Shown here one piece after another: positions 26,852-37,279 of a stretch of 64,000 nucleotides of DNA. A program made the translations under genes and the position numbers. The DNA comes from Clostridia bacterium UC5.1-2E3. GTDB lineage: Bacteria; Bacillota; Clostridia; Lachnospirales; Lachnospiraceae. Where the stretch lies: contig BBZO01000016.1 of NCBI GenBank assembly GCA_001304875.1, positions 1-64,000 of the forward strand, in the 5' to 3' direction. Under the pieces are notes generated by a model. That model did not search any database. It was given only the letters and a program-made list of their open reading frames with translations, and was not told the origin of the DNA. Within the stretch, counting starts at the first letter, position 1. Each line of letters opens with the position of its first letter.

Positions 26852-27088
26852 ATGAGCGAAAAGTCGCAGATTGTATTCATGCAGGCGAGACTGATCCGTC
26901 TTGCTGCGAAAAAATGGAATACAGATATTCAAAAAGCCAGCTCGCTGCTGAGCCAATACGGCCTTTTAAAGCTGATAGAGGATGGTTTTGAAACTTTTCA
27001 TACAGAAGGAGATCAGGCGGTATTTTATGACCTGGAGACAATACTGGAAAGTAAGGGGGTAGATATCGTTGCTGCGCTTGGACAATGA
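26852..27088 (+). CDS. DUF3791-family small protein (likely antitoxin partner)
   Basis: 78 residues: KSQIVFMQARLIRLAAKKWN, ASSLLSQYGLLKLIEDGFET and VFYDLETILESKGVDIVAAL. This helical family is regularly found directly upstream of DUF3990 genes. GGAAGGAGG precedes the ATG. It overlaps the next gene, so expression is coupled. An antitoxin role is inferred from context. Confidence 0.75.
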   Translation: MSEKSQIVFMQARLIRLAAKKWNTDIQKASSLLSQYGLLKLIEDGFETFHTEGDQAVFYDLETILESKGVDIVAALGQ

Positions 27089-27635
27089 AATGTTTCTTTA
27101 TCACGGCAGCTACTGTGAGGTGGCGGTTCCCAATCTTTCAAAATGCGCCGCTTACAAAGATTTTGGTAAGGGCTTTTATCTGACTACATCAAAAAAACAG
27201 GCAGAAAAATTCATTGGAACAGCCCTCAAAAAAGCCAGGAGTCAAGGCATTATCTCTGAGGAGCAGGAGTACGGTGTGGTATCGACCTATTGTTTTAAAC
27301 CAATAGAAGATCTGAATTTGCTCGCATTTGCTGATGCAGATACAGAATGGCTGCACTGTGTAGTAGCCCACAGAAAAGAAGGCGTGTTTCCGGAAGTGGT
27401 GCAGCAAATCAATCAGTACGATATTGTTGCAGGGAAAATAGCGGATGATGCAACGAATTTTACGATTGTTGCCTACCTGTCGGGAGCATATGGAAACATT
27501 GGAAGTGAAGAAGCCGACAAATTTTGTATCAGCAGACTTCTGCCGGAACGGCTGAAAGATCAATTTTGTTTTCGGACAGAACGTGCAATCGGATGCCTGG
27601 ACTATATAGGGAGCGAAAGAATATGGAAAAAATAA
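27069..27635 (+). CDS. DUF3990 protein, ADP-ribosyltransferase-like fold (candidate toxin)
   Basis: 188 residues from TTG 27069, which has an AAGGGGG site nine bases upstream. A later ATG at 27090 would give MFLYHGSYCEV, the usual family start, but has no good ribosome site. Motifs: FLYHGSYCEVAVPNLSK (first ART strand), DFGKGFYLTTSKKQAEKF (core Y/F-L-T motif) and DYIGSE near the end. DUF3990 belongs to the ADP-ribosyltransferase superfamily by fold. Paired with DUF3791, it resembles a toxin-antitoxin module. NAD+ use and target are not shown. Confidence 0.75.
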   Translation: MLRLDNEMFLYHGSYCEVAVPNLSKCAAYKDFGKGFYLTTSKKQAEKFIGTALKKARSQGIISEEQEYGVVSTYCFKPIEDLNLLAFADADTEWLHCVVAHRKEGVFPEVVQQINQYDIVAGKIADDATNFTIVAYLSGAYGNIGSEEADKFCISRLLPERLKDQFCFRTERAIGCLDYIGSERIWKK

Positions 27636-27871
27636 CTGACCTATCGCAGGAGCAAAAAGAATATGCGATTGATCTGCTGGTAACGCTTGTGGTGGAAGAA
27701 TTGGAGAAAGACCCGGGAGGGGATCCCACAAGCCTGCTGAGTGCGTTTGTGGCATCAAAGACGGGAGCCCTGCTGTACGATGAGTCTTCCAAACTGTGGT
27801 GGAATGGCCCGTCCTATATTGCGGACCTTTACCGGGAAGAACAGCAGAGAAAACTGCAGAACGAAAGATAA
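27623..27871 (+). CDS. Third small protein of the DUF3791/DUF3990 cassette
   Basis: 82 residues from ATG 27623, overlapping the DUF3990 end by 13 bases. N-terminal helix DLSQEQKEYAIDLLVTLVVE, then FVASKTGALLYDESSKLWWN followed by GPSYIADLYREEQ. I do not know a family name. Tight overlap on both sides argues that the three proteins work together, as toxin, antitoxin and accessory or as a chaperone-type partner. Confidence 0.6.
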   Translation: MEKITDLSQEQKEYAIDLLVTLVVEELEKDPGGDPTSLLSAFVASKTGALLYDESSKLWWNGPSYIADLYREEQQRKLQNER

Positions 27872-27891
27872 TAAAAAGGAAACCAACCAAA

Positions 27892-29540
27892 ATGTTCAAA
27901 TGGAACCCCAAGCTCATCACATCCCTAAAATACTACCCCCGCCGCCAGTTCCTGCGCGACATTAAGGCGGGAGCCATCGTGGCGGTCATCGCGTTTCCGC
28001 TGTCCTTCGCGCTGGCCATCGCGTCGGGCATGAGCCCGGTGACGGGCCTCTACTCGGCCATTGTGGGAGGCTTTCTCGTCTCCCTGTTTGGCGGGAGCAA
28101 GGTGAACATCGGAGGAGCGACGGCGGCGACCGTCATGACCGTAAGCACCATCGTGGCGCGGGAGGGAGCCGCGGGGCTTGCCGTGGCATCCATTCTGGCC
28201 GGAATTTTTCTTGTCCTGTTCGGCGCGCTGAAGGCCGGATATCTGCTCAAATTCATCCCGCGCACCATCACGCTGGGCTTCACGGCGGCCATCGGCATGG
28301 GAATATTTTCGGGCCAGATCAAGGGATTTTTAGGTCTCCGGATGGGGGATCTTCCCGTCCGGACGGTGGATAAACTCATGGCCAGCGGGGCGGCCCTGGG
28401 GACAGTGCATCTTCCGACGCTGGCCGTGGGGCTTCTGGCGCTGGCGGTTCTTTTTCTGATGCCGAAAATCAGCGGCAAGGTGCCCCCGTCGCTGACGGCG
28501 ATTCTGGCTGCCACAGCGGCGGCCCATGGGCTGAATCTGCCGTGGCGACGATCGGGAGCGTCTACGGGGAGCTTCCCTCGCATGTCCCGGCTCCGGAACT
28601 GCCTGAGATCAACTACGACATGGTGGCCGGGCTGGTTCCGGAATCCTTTACGCTGGCAGTGCTGATTGCCATTGTGTCGCTGCTGGCCTGTGTCGTCACC
28701 GACGGCATGACGGGGCAGCAGCACGATTCCAACCAGGAGCTGATGGCCCAGGGAATTGCCAATATATTCTGCGGCGTTTTTGGGGCCATTCCCGTGGCCG
28801 GGGCGGTGGCGAGAGCCTCCAACAACGTGAAAAACGGCGGGCGGACGCCGGTGGCCGGCATGTTCCACAGCGTCGTGGTGCTGGTCATTCTGCTGTGCTT
28901 TCTGCCTCTGGCCTCCTACATCCCCATGGCGGCGCTGTCGGCGGTTCTGATCCAGGTCGCCTTCAGCATGAGCAATCTCCCCGAATTTGTCTATATGGCG
29001 AAAAATGCTCCCAAATCCGATTTTGCGGTGCTTATGACCACCACGCTGGCCGGGATCCTGGTGGATCTTCTGTTTGCCGTGGAGGTGGGAATGGTGGCCG
29101 CCGCCTTCCTGTTCATGTCCAGAATGTCGGATGTGACCTCCGTGCGCGGCTGGGACTACTACACCGAGGAGCAGCTTGCGAACGATCCCGGCCGGCTGAA
29201 CCTGCGGCTGGTGCCGAAGCGCACGCTGGTCTACGAGCTGGAGGGCCCCATGTTCTTCGCCAGCGTGGGAGAGTTTATGAAAATCACGGCGACTGCCGGG
29301 ACGCGGGTGGTCATTCTGCGGATGCGCGGCGTCTCGACCATCGATATCACGGCGCTTAAGTATCTGGAAGAATTTGAAAAACGATGCCGGAAGAGAAAAA
29401 TCACGCTCCTTATGTCCCATGTGCGGGAGCAGCCGCTGTCCATGATGAAAAAAGCTGGATTTGTCACCCGTGTCGGCAAAGAGAATTTCTGCAAAAATAT
29501 CGATGAGGCGCTGGCGCGCGCGGAAGAGATCGTAAAATAA
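27892..29540 (+). CDS. SulP-family anion transporter with STAS domain (one frameshift)
   Basis: About 549 residues. The membrane part of about 10-12 helices contains FPLSFALAIASGMSPVTGLY, IVGGFLVSLFGGSKVNIGGA and LVACVVTDGMTGQQHDSNQE-type loops. A cytoplasmic STAS domain lies at the end (LVYELEGPMFFASVGEF, VVILRMRGVSTIDITALKYL). Family members move sulfate, bicarbonate or dicarboxylates; the substrate is not evident. One G is missing at about 28542 (CCGTGG for CCGGTGG). ATG 27892 has AAAAGGA upstream. Confidence 0.88.
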
Positions 29541-29547
29541 TGAAAGC

Positions 29548-30143
29548 CTAGGCGCGGCGGTGCATCTGATAGAGAACCGCCGCGCACCCCACCACAAAAT
29601 AAACCTCCAGCGCGCTGGACACGATCCCAAGAATGCAGAAGGTGACTGCGCAGCAGGCCATGACCGTCAGCGTGACGGGGAGATAATTTCCCCGTCCGCC
29701 GTCCTTTTTCACATAATAGGACAGCACCGTGACACAGACCATGAAGCACACCCCCGTCATGGCCGCCGAGCCACGTGGACCTGGGAGATGAGCGGCTGCC
29801 TCTGGGGGCGGTAGGGCGTGGCGAGGGCGATGACGAAGAGAATGCCGGACACCCATAGAAGCCGTCTTGTCGCCTTGAGGTGCGGGTCGGCGCTCATGAC
29901 TTCCGCCTGCACCGTGATATCTGCACCTGTGGCTTTCGCCTGCTCCGCAGTATTCAGAACCCGTCTGGCGGCCCAGCTGAAATACAGGCCGACAAAGCAG
30001 CCCCACAGGATAAATTCCATCCGCCGGTCCCCGCTTCCCACCAGGGAAAAATTGCTGAAAAACCAGTTCGTCCCCAGCGGAAAGAGGACGGTGGCCAGCG
30101 GAATCATCCAGTTTGCGATTATCATTTCCATCCGTCTGTTCAT
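29548..30143 (-). CDS. Multi-pass membrane protein of unknown function (frameshifted)
   Basis: About 198 residues with six predicted hydrophobic segments: WMIPLATVLFPLGTNWFF, FILWGCFVGLYFSWAARRVL, LLWVSGILFVIALATP, TGVCFMVCVTVLSYYV, LPVTLTVMACCAVTFCILGI and EVYFVVGCAAVLYQMHRRA. A break near 29765-29780 separates the halves. I do not recognise the family. Convergent with the SulP gene. Confidence 0.6.
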
Positions 30144-30211
30144 AATCTAAAAGTTTCCCCGTAAAAAAGTAAAAGATACAAATGCCCACTGGATTTTTCT
30201 GTAATTTCGGA

Positions 30212-30217
30212 TATAAT
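30212..30217 (+). promoter_or_regulatory. -10 box of the rRNA methylase gene
   Basis: TATAAT at 30212-30217, 34 bases before ATG 30251. No clear -35 box. Confidence 0.35.
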
Positions 30218-30250
30218 GTAAGGAGTGCAAAAACGAGAGAGGAACGAACG

Positions 30251-31737
30251 ATGAATCTGCCGGCAGAATTTGAAGAAAAGATGAAACGGCTCCTGGGCGG
30301 CGAGTACGGGGAGTTTTTAAAAAGCTGCGAAAGTGACCGCGCCATGGGCCTACGCATAAACCGGATCAAACTGGGCCGCGGCGAAGAGAAACGCCTGCCG
30401 TTTACCCTGCGCCCCGTTCCCTGGACGGAGGACGGGTACTACTACGACAGCGCGGAGCGCCCGGGCCGGCATCCGTACCATGAAGCCGGCGTCTACTATA
30501 TCCAGGAGCCCAGCGCCATGGCTGTGGCCGCGGTGCTGGAGCCGGAGCCGGGGGAGCGGGTTCTGGATCTCTGCGCCGCGCCCGGCGGCAAGACAAGCCA
30601 TGCGGCGTCGCTGATGGCCGGGAAAGGATTTCTTTTAAGCAACGAGATTCACCCGGCGCGGGCGAAGATTCTCTCCCAGAATGTGGAGCGCATGGGCCTC
30701 TCAGACTGCGTCGTGACCAACGAATCCTCCGATGCCCTGTCCCGGCGTTTCCCCGGATTTTTGACAAAATCATCGTGGACGCCCCCTGCTCCGGCGAGGG
30801 GATGTTCCGCAAGGATGAGGAGGCCGCGGGCCAGTGGAGCCCCGGCCACGTGACGCTCTGCGCCGCCCGCCAGGCGGAGATCCTGGAAAATGCCTCCGCC
30901 ATGCTGCGGCCCGGCGGCCGCATGGTGTACTCCACCTGCACCTTTTCGCCGGAGGAGAACGAGGGGACAATCGCCCGTTTTCTGGAAAGCCATCCGGATT
31001 TTAGGCTTGTAAGGGTTAAAATGTATCCCGGCTTCGCGCCGGGCCGTCCGGAGTGGACGTCCGGCGGCGGGGCAGACGGGGAACTTGAAAAAACCGTCCG
31101 CCTGTGGCCGCACCGGCTGGAGGGCGAGGGACATTTCCTGGCGCTTCTCGAGAAGGCCGGCGGGGACACGGGATGCGGAAGGCGAATGCGGGGAGGCCGC
31201 TGAGAGCAAGGCCGTAAAGCCGGCGAAAGGCCGAACCCCCAGAAGGGAGCGAAGACTCCGCCTTACGTGAAGGACAGACGCCTGCTGAAAGACTTTTTCC
31301 AGTTCTGCGATCAGACGCTCACGCCGGAGACGGCGGAGTGGTTTGCCGGTCAGAGCACTTATGTGTTTTTCGGCGGCCAGCTCTATCTGGTGCCGCCGGA
31401 GATGCCGGATTTTCCGGGCTTAAGTCCTGCGCGCCGGCCTGCATCTGGGGGAATTTAAGAAGAACCGCTTCGAGCCCTCCCACGCGCTGGCGCTGTGGCT
31501 GACGCCCGGGCAAGTGAACGCTTATTACGAGACCGGCGACTTAAGAGAGGTGGAAAGTTACCTTGGCGGCGGGGTGTTTTCGGAGACGCCTGTGCGGGCC
31601 GCGTCTGCGGCGGCGCGCCGGCGAAGGGCTGGGCACTGTTCGTGTACGGAGGCTTTCCGCTGGGCTGGGTGAAGGGCGCGGCGGGAACGCTTAAAAACCA
31701 CTACCCCAAGGGGCTGCGGTGGATGAATGTGCATTGA
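30251..31737 (+). CDS. rsmF: NOL1/NOP2/Sun-family 16S rRNA m5C methyltransferase, RsmF-like (several frameshifts)
   Basis: About 496 residues. SAM-binding motif VLDLCAAPGGKTSHAASLMA, then LLSNEIHPARAKILSQNVER, VDAPCSGEGMFRK (motif IV with catalytic PC) and VYSTCTFSPEENEG (motif VI with the second cysteine). The C-terminal RsmF-specific RNA-binding domain follows, in pieces: GQLYLVPPEMPDFPGL, RAGLHLGEFKKNRFEPSHAL, and finally KGWALFVYGGFPLGWVKGAA then LKNHYPKGLRWMN. Frame changes occur near 30765, around 31160-31265, near 31430 and near 31610. Methylates cytosine in 16S rRNA; the exact site is not inferable. Confidence 0.85.
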
Positions 31738-31749
31738 GAAGGGATTTTT

Positions 31750-32525
31750 ATGGACAGAGAATCATTTTGAGAGAATATAATATCGACGAGGCGACCTTTG
31801 AGTCAGCCCGGATTTCCTGGGAGGAGTTAGAGAAAATCTACCGCAACTACCAGGCCATCGAGCCGAAGCTCCGGTCCATCGGAAAGGAGTTTGTGGACCG
31901 GTATTTCTACGACGTGGAGAAGGCCGGGATCCATTCTTACCGCTACCGGGCCAAGGACCAGGGGCATCTGTTAGAGAAAATCATCCGCAAGCGGAATGAG
32001 AATTTTGAGAAATACGAGAATATCAGCAGCGAAAATTTCTATAAATTTATCACGGATTTAATCGGAATCCGCGTGTTCTTCCTCTACCGGGAGGACTGGA
32101 GGCAGTTCCACGAGTACGTGACGGGGATCTTTGAGAACAATCCCGAGCTCTACATCCGCGACAGCATCCGGGATTTTGACGACGACGAGAACCATTTTTA
32201 CATCGCGGAGAAGCCCAAGGTCTACCGGCGGACCGGCGACACAAGGATTTATGACGATACCCTGATCGATATCCGCTCCGACGGCATTTACCGTTCCCTG
32301 CACTACATCATCAAATACAGGGGCTACTACGTGGAAATCCAGGCCAGGACCCTCTTCGAGGAGGGCTGGAGCGAGGTGGACCACGACATCGTCTACCCCT
32401 ATTTCAAGGACGACGTGATGCTCAAGGATTTTTCGACGCTCTTAAACCGGCTGTCGGGCATGGCGGACGAGATGAGCTCCTACTTCCGACGCATGAAGGA
32501 AGGCCGCGAGGAGGAAAAACGGTAG
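31750..32525 (+). CDS. GTP pyrophosphokinase, RelA/SpoT synthetase-domain protein (small alarmone synthetase-like)
   Basis: About 258 residues. ATG 31750 has a GAAGGGA site but runs out of frame after five codons. Adding one T to the run at 31766-31769 gives MDRESFLREYNIDEATFESA, so I place the start here. The RelA/SpoT synthetase core shows RYRAKDQGHLLEKIIRK, DLIGIRVFFLYRED, DIRSDGIYRSLHYIIKYRG and VEIQARTLFEEGWSEVDHD. There is no HD hydrolase, TGS or ACT domain, so it would make (p)ppGpp without the ribosome-linked control of full RelA. It follows the methylase gene by 12 bases. Confidence 0.85.
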
Positions 32526-33840
32526 TACAAAAGTCCCGTGGCGTCCGCTAAGAACCAGCCGATGGGGATGGCCCACCAGATGCCGGGAAGGCCGATGGCG
32601 GGGATGGGCGCCAGAAGGTAGGCCAGCCCCACGCGGGTTCCCAGGGAAATGACGGTTAAAACTAAGGACATAAACGGCTTGCCGATGCCGCGGTAGAGCC
32701 CGTAGAGCAGGAACAGGCAGCCAATGCCGCAGTAGCAGGCGCCCTCGATGCGCAGGTACTGTACGCCGATGGCGATGATCTCTGTCTCCGACGGGTCCAC
32801 GAAAATGGTCATTAAGGGCGCGGCGAACACGCAGACGCCTGCCGTGATGATGAGGCAGAAGATGAGCGCGGTGGCGATGGCCGAGCGGATGCCGGCCCGG
32901 ATGCGTTCGCCTTTCTTCGCGCCGTAGTTCTGGGCGATGAAGGTGGAGAATGCATTTCCGAAATCCTGCACCGGCATGTAGGCGAAGGAGTCGATTTTCA
33001 CGGCGGCGGCGAAGGCGGCCATGACCGTGACGCCGAAGCTGTTGACCAGGCCCTGGATCATCAGGATGCCGAAATTCATCACCGACTGCTGGGCGCAGGT
33101 TAAGAGGGAGAACTGGGAGATCTCCCGGAGCATGGCTTTCCCAAACCGCATGTGCCGGCGCTCCAGGCGCAGAAGCGGCACGCGAACCGCGCAGTAGACG
33201 AGAAGCGACACCGCGGACACGCCCTGGGCGATGACCGTGGCCAGCGCCGCGCCCTCCACGCCCATGGAGCAGCTGACGACGAAAAACAGGTCCAGCACGA
33301 TATTTAAGAGGGCCGACACCGCCAGGAACAGAAGCGGCACGGCGGAATTTCCGATTCCCCGCAAAAGGGAGGAAAAATAGTTGTAGAGAAAGGTAAATCC
33401 GATGCCGCAGAAGATGACCAGGAGATAGTCTTTTGTCATCTCCCTGATGTCCTCCGGAATCTGAAGCAGGCGGATGATCGGGGCGATGAAGAAAAAGGAC
33501 GCCGCCGTGATGAGGCAGGTGATGAACCCGATGAAAATGAAGGAGACGAAGAGGCTGTTTTTCAGCTCGTCCATCTCGCGGGCGCCGAAGCGCATGGAAA
33601 ACACCACGCCGCTTCCCATACAGAGCCCTAACAGTATGGATGTGAGAAATACCATCAGCGCGTAGGAGGCTCCCACCGAGCCAGCGCGTCCGGCCCGATG
33701 AAATGTCCCACGATCAGCGTGTCCACCACGTTGTAGAGCTGCTGCAGCAGGTTTCCGGCGATCATGGGCGCGGAGAAGAGGAGCAGCGTTTTCGTGATGG
33801 GGCCCTGGGTTAAGTCTTTGTTTTTGGTATATGTACGCAT
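32480..33840 (-). CDS. MATE-family efflux transporter (one frameshift)
   Basis: About 453 residues, 12 helices. N-terminus DLTQGPITKTLLLFSAPMIA, NLLQQLYNVVDTLIVGHFIG; the second half starts ISQFSLLTCAQQSVMNFGIL. A break near 33682 separates the first helices (the expected VGASYAL follows). These pumps expel drugs or metabolites using a Na+ or H+ gradient. Its 3' end overlaps the alarmone synthetase gene tail-to-tail by 46 bases. Confidence 0.88.
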
Positions 33841-33947
33841 GGTGCAGAAATCCCTCGCTTTTCATGTAACAGACTTTCTCGATTATACAGTAGAAACAGG
33901 AAAAAATCAATCGCTGCGCAGGGAGCAGGAGAAAGGAGGCGGCCGGC

Positions 33948-34734
33948 ATGTATATACAGGACAAAAGCCGCATGGAATCCGGTCTGAAACCATGTGCCGG
34001 TCTCTGGGAGGCCTGAAGCTGGAACCGGAGCGGTGCCCCGTCCTCTGTCTGGCGGCGCCGGGGGAAAGACCACTGCCATGTACCGGCTGGCAGAGGAGGC
34101 GGCCGCCCGCGGCCTTCGCGTCTGCGTGACCACCACCACCCGGATCTGGCGTCCGGGGGAGGAGAGGCGCGTCCTTCTGCTGGAGCGCCGGGCGGAGGAG
34201 CTTAAGGGAAAATGTCTTCCGGGCCAGGTGCTTACAGCCGGCGTCCCCGCGGAGCCGGGAAAGCTGAAAGGCCTTTCGCCGGAGGAGACCGCGGGGCTTC
34301 TGGAGTTTTGCGATCTGCTTCTTATCGAGGCCGACGGCTCCAAACGGCTCCCGTTCAAGGTTCCCGCGGCGTGGGAACCGGTGATTTTAAAGGAGGCCCG
34401 GGCCGTGGTGGCTGTGGCCGGGCTTGCGGCCCTGGGAAAGCCGGCCGGGGAAGTCTGCTTCCGGAAGGAGCAGGCGGAGCGCGCGTTCGGGATCCGTCCG
34501 GAGGAACCGGTGACTCCGCGGCTCATGGCCCGGGTGCTGGCGGATGAGAACGGACAGAGAAAGGGCGTGGGACAGCGGGAATACCGGATTCTCCTAAATC
34601 AGGCGGATTCGGAGAGCGGTCTTTTGCTGGCCTGCGAGACCGCCGCCTGCCTGCGGCAGATGGGAGAGAGACACTGCGCCGTGTCCGGACTTTACGAAGG
34701 ACAGAGGCGTTTCTGGCAGGTGGAAACCGCGTGA
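33948..34734 (+). CDS. yqeC: Selenium-dependent hydroxylase accessory protein YqeC (two frameshifts)
   Basis: About 262 residues. ATG 33948 follows AAAGGAGG. After two base losses (CCC to CC near 34012 and GGG to GG near 34054) the N-terminus reads CAGLWEALKLEPERCP and VLCLGGAGGKTTAMYRLAEE, a P-loop. Then CVTTTTRIWRP, CDLLLIEADGSKRLPFKVP and VVAVAGLAALGKP. This is the YqeC pattern linked to maturation of selenium-dependent molybdenum hydroxylases. Followed by yqeB and mocA, as usual. Confidence 0.82.
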
Positions 34735-34816
34735 CGGGCAGCGGAGCGGACAGGACAGATGGATGATGAGGCAACGACAAGGGATGTCTGAACAGAAAGG
34801 ATATAGAAGACGACAG

Positions 34817-35612
34817 ATGAGAGTATGGATCAAGGGAGCCGGGGATCTGGCGACGGGCATCGCCTGCCGCCTGTACCGGAGCGGATTTCAGGTGATGATG
34901 ACGGAGATTAAGGTGCCCACCACCGTGCGGCGCACCGTGGCGTTCTCCCCTGCGGTGTACGAGGGGGAGGCCGTGGTGGAGGGAATCCGCGCGGTCCGCT
35001 GTGAGACGCTGGAGGCCGCAGACGAGGCTGTGAACAAGGGGCTTGTGGCGGTTCTCGTGGACGAGACCGGCGAGACGGCCAGAGGCTGGAACGCCGACGC
35101 GTGGTGGACGCCATCATCGCCAAACGGAACACTGGAACCTCTCTGACCGACGCCCCGGTGGTCATCGGCGTGGGGCCGGGATTTACAGCGGGCGTGGACT
35201 GTCACTGCGTGGTGGAGACGAAGCGCGGCCACAATCTGGGACGCTGCTTCTATGAGGCTCCGCCGCGCCCAACACCGGAGTCCCAGGAATCATCGGCGGC
35301 TACGGGAAGGAGCGGGTGGTGCGCGCCCTGGAGGCCGGGATTTTCAGGGGAGTGCGTGAGATCGGCGACCGCGTGGAGGCGGGGGAGACCGTGGGCTGGG
35401 TCGGAGACGCGCCTGTGAAGACGGAGATTGCCGGCATCCTGCGGGGCATTCTGCAGGACGGCGTTCCCGTGCATGCAGGCATGAAGGCCGGGGATGTGGA
35501 TCCCAGAGACGTGCGGGACCACTGCAATTCCGTCTCCGACAAGGCGCTGGCCGTGGCCGGCGGCGTGCTGGAGGGAATCCTGAACCGGAGGTGTGCGCTT
35601 GAACGGAAATAG
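34817..35612 (+). CDS. yqeB: Selenium-dependent molybdenum hydroxylase system protein YqeB (two frameshifts)
   Basis: About 265 residues. Rossmann-like start VWIKGAGDLATGIACRLYRS, then MMTEIKVPTTVRRTVAF, VDAIIAKRNTGTSLTDAP, VVIGVGPGFTAGVDCHCVVE, and after a break KERVVRALEAGIFRGVREIG, VKTEIAGILRGILQDGVPVH. Frame changes near 35100 and near 35265-35285. The family (EF2563-type) is a marker of the selenium-hydroxylase trait. An earlier in-frame ATG at 34763 is possible; 34817 begins at the conserved domain. Confidence 0.82.
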
Positions 35613-36230
35613 ACCGGTAACTCTGATTTTGCTGGCGGCTGGCGACAGCCGCCGTTTTGACGGAAACAAGCTTCTATATCCCTGGAGGGAAAGCCCCTGT
35701 ACCGCCATCTGGCGGACCGGATGGCGGCGCTTAAGGGGAGTACATTTGAGAGAGTCTGTCTCGTGAGCCAGTATGAGGAAATCCTTGCCGGGGCGCGGGA
35801 AATGGGCTTTGAGGTGTGCAGGAATGACCGGAGCGATCTGGGGATTTCCCACTCGGTGCACCTGGGCCTTTCCATGGCAGGGGAGGAGGACGTCTGCTGT
35901 TTTGCGGTCTGCGACCAGCCGTGGCTTAAGGCGGAGACCGTGCGCGGTCTGGTGGAGGGTTTCCTGCGCTCGGGAAAAGGACTGGGATGCCTGGGATGCC
36001 GGGAGCGCACCGGGGATGAAATCCGCCTGGGAAACCCGGCGATATTCGCTCCCGGATACCGCAGGGAGCTTCTCGCCCTCACCGGCGATGTGGGCGGACG
36101 GAAGATCATAAAAAAACACCCGGAAGACCTGTATGTCTTCCAGGTGTCGGATGCGGCCGAGCTGGAGGATGTGGATACCCGCAGTCAGCTTCCTGCCGCC
36201 TCCACATACTCCTCAGCGCCTTCGGAGTAG
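35599..36230 (+). CDS. mocA: MocA-like nucleotidyltransferase (molybdenum cofactor cytidylyltransferase), frameshifted
   Basis: About 210 residues from TTG 35599 with GGAGG seven bases upstream; a GTG at 35593 is also in frame. GTP/CTP-binding motif LILLAAGDSRRFDGNKLLYP, then CFAVCDQPWLKAETVRGLVE (the CDQP metal motif) and GNPAIFAPGYRRELLAL and GDVGGRKIIKKHPED. One base is missing near 35682 (PLEGKPLYRHLADRM). It would attach CMP to molybdopterin for a molybdenum hydroxylase. Overlaps yqeB by 14 bases and the ApbE gene tail-to-tail. Confidence 0.82.
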
Positions 36231-37198
36231 TAAATCTCCCCGTCCTCGGTCACGAAGATCCCGCAGACGTCCCCGATGGAGTCCAGCAGTGCCATCCCGT
36301 CCTCAAGCCCCAGAGAGAAGCAGGTGGTGCTGAGGGCGTCGCCGTCCACCGACCGCGGCGAGAGGATGGTGACGGACACAAGGCCGTTCTGGTAGGGGTA
36401 GCCGGTCTTCGGATCCAGCAGATGGTGATAGTTGACGCCGTCCAGCTCAAAATGTCTCTCGTAGACGCCGGAGGAGACCACCGACATGCCGTTTACCGCC
36501 ACGTTGGCGAAGGTTTCGGTGCGGCCGGCGAAGGGCTTCTGCAGCCCGATGTGGAAATCTGTCCCATCCGGGAGCCCGCCGACGCAGAGCACATTTCCGC
36601 CCAGGTTGATGATGGCGCTCTCCACGTGTTTTTCCACGAGATAGTCCTTGAGGCGGTCGGCGATATAGCCTTTGGCGATGGAACCCAGATCGATGGTGGT
36701 GTCCGGCGAGAGGAAGGTCAGATAATTTCCGTCCAGACGGAGATTTCTGTAATCCACCCGGGCGGCAGCCGCGGCGATATCCGCCCCGTCGGGAACCTGG
36801 GCCGAGCCGGAGGTGAAATCCCACAGCGAGCTTAAGGGCTCGATGGTGATGTCGAAGGCGCCGCCGGAAATCTCACAGTATTTAAGACCGGTGGCAATCA
36901 GGCTGGCCGTGTCGTCGGAGAGCTCAAACTCCATCTGTCCCCCGCTTCGGTGGTTCATGTTATAAATCTCGCTGCCCTCCAGGGTTTTGCTGAAAATTTC
37001 CTCGTAATCTTTACAAATGCGGATGCATTGGTTTAAGATAGCATTATTGCCCCCCTCGTAGAGGGTGATGGTGATGTAGGTGTTGAACAAAAACGTGGAG
37101 CGGCTTAAGGGCGGCTGGTGCACCCGCCGGCATCCTGTCAGGGAAAGGCCGAGGGAGAGGCACAGCGCGGTGATGAGCAGCATTTTTATATGTTTCAT
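36185..37198 (-). CDS. apbE: FAD:protein FMN transferase, ApbE lipoprotein
   Basis: 337 residues, frame intact. Lipobox SLTGC (cysteine near residue 23). ApbE core: FLFNTYITITLYEGG, IYNMNHRSGGQMEFELSDD, GAFDITIEPLSSLWDF, TTIDLGSIAKGYIADRLKDY, SAIINLGGNVLCVGG and HHLLDPKTGYPYQNGLVSVT (metal and FAD site with D/T). It covalently attaches FMN to a threonine of RnfG/NqrC-type proteins outside the membrane. The Gx transporter gene is divergent. Confidence 0.92.
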   Translation of the reverse strand: MKHIKMLLITALCLSLGLSLTGCRRVHQPPLSRSTFLFNTYITITLYEGGNNAILNQCIRICKDYEEIFSKTLEGSEIYNMNHRSGGQMEFELSDDTASLIATGLKYCEISGGAFDITIEPLSSLWDFTSGSAQVPDGADIAAAAARVDYRNLRLDGNYLTFLSPDTTIDLGSIAKGYIADRLKDYLVEKHVESAIINLGGNVLCVGGLPDGTDFHIGLQKPFAGRTETFANVAVNGMSVVSSGVYERHFELDGVNYHHLLDPKTGYPYQNGLVSVTILSPRSVDGDALSTTCFSLGLEDGMALLDSIGDVCGIFVTEDGEIYYSEGAEEYVEAAGS

Positions 37199-37279
37199 AG
37201 GATACCTGTCTTTCGTTGGGAGTATGATTTCAGTTTATTCTAGCAAAGGCGGTTGGCAAAGTCAAGAAAGGAGGCGCCC

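Noticed and set aside
28050-29630. 526-residue leftward open frame opposite the SulP gene
   Set aside because: A GC-rich shadow frame, His/Arg-rich with no domain; the rightward frame encodes a clear transporter.
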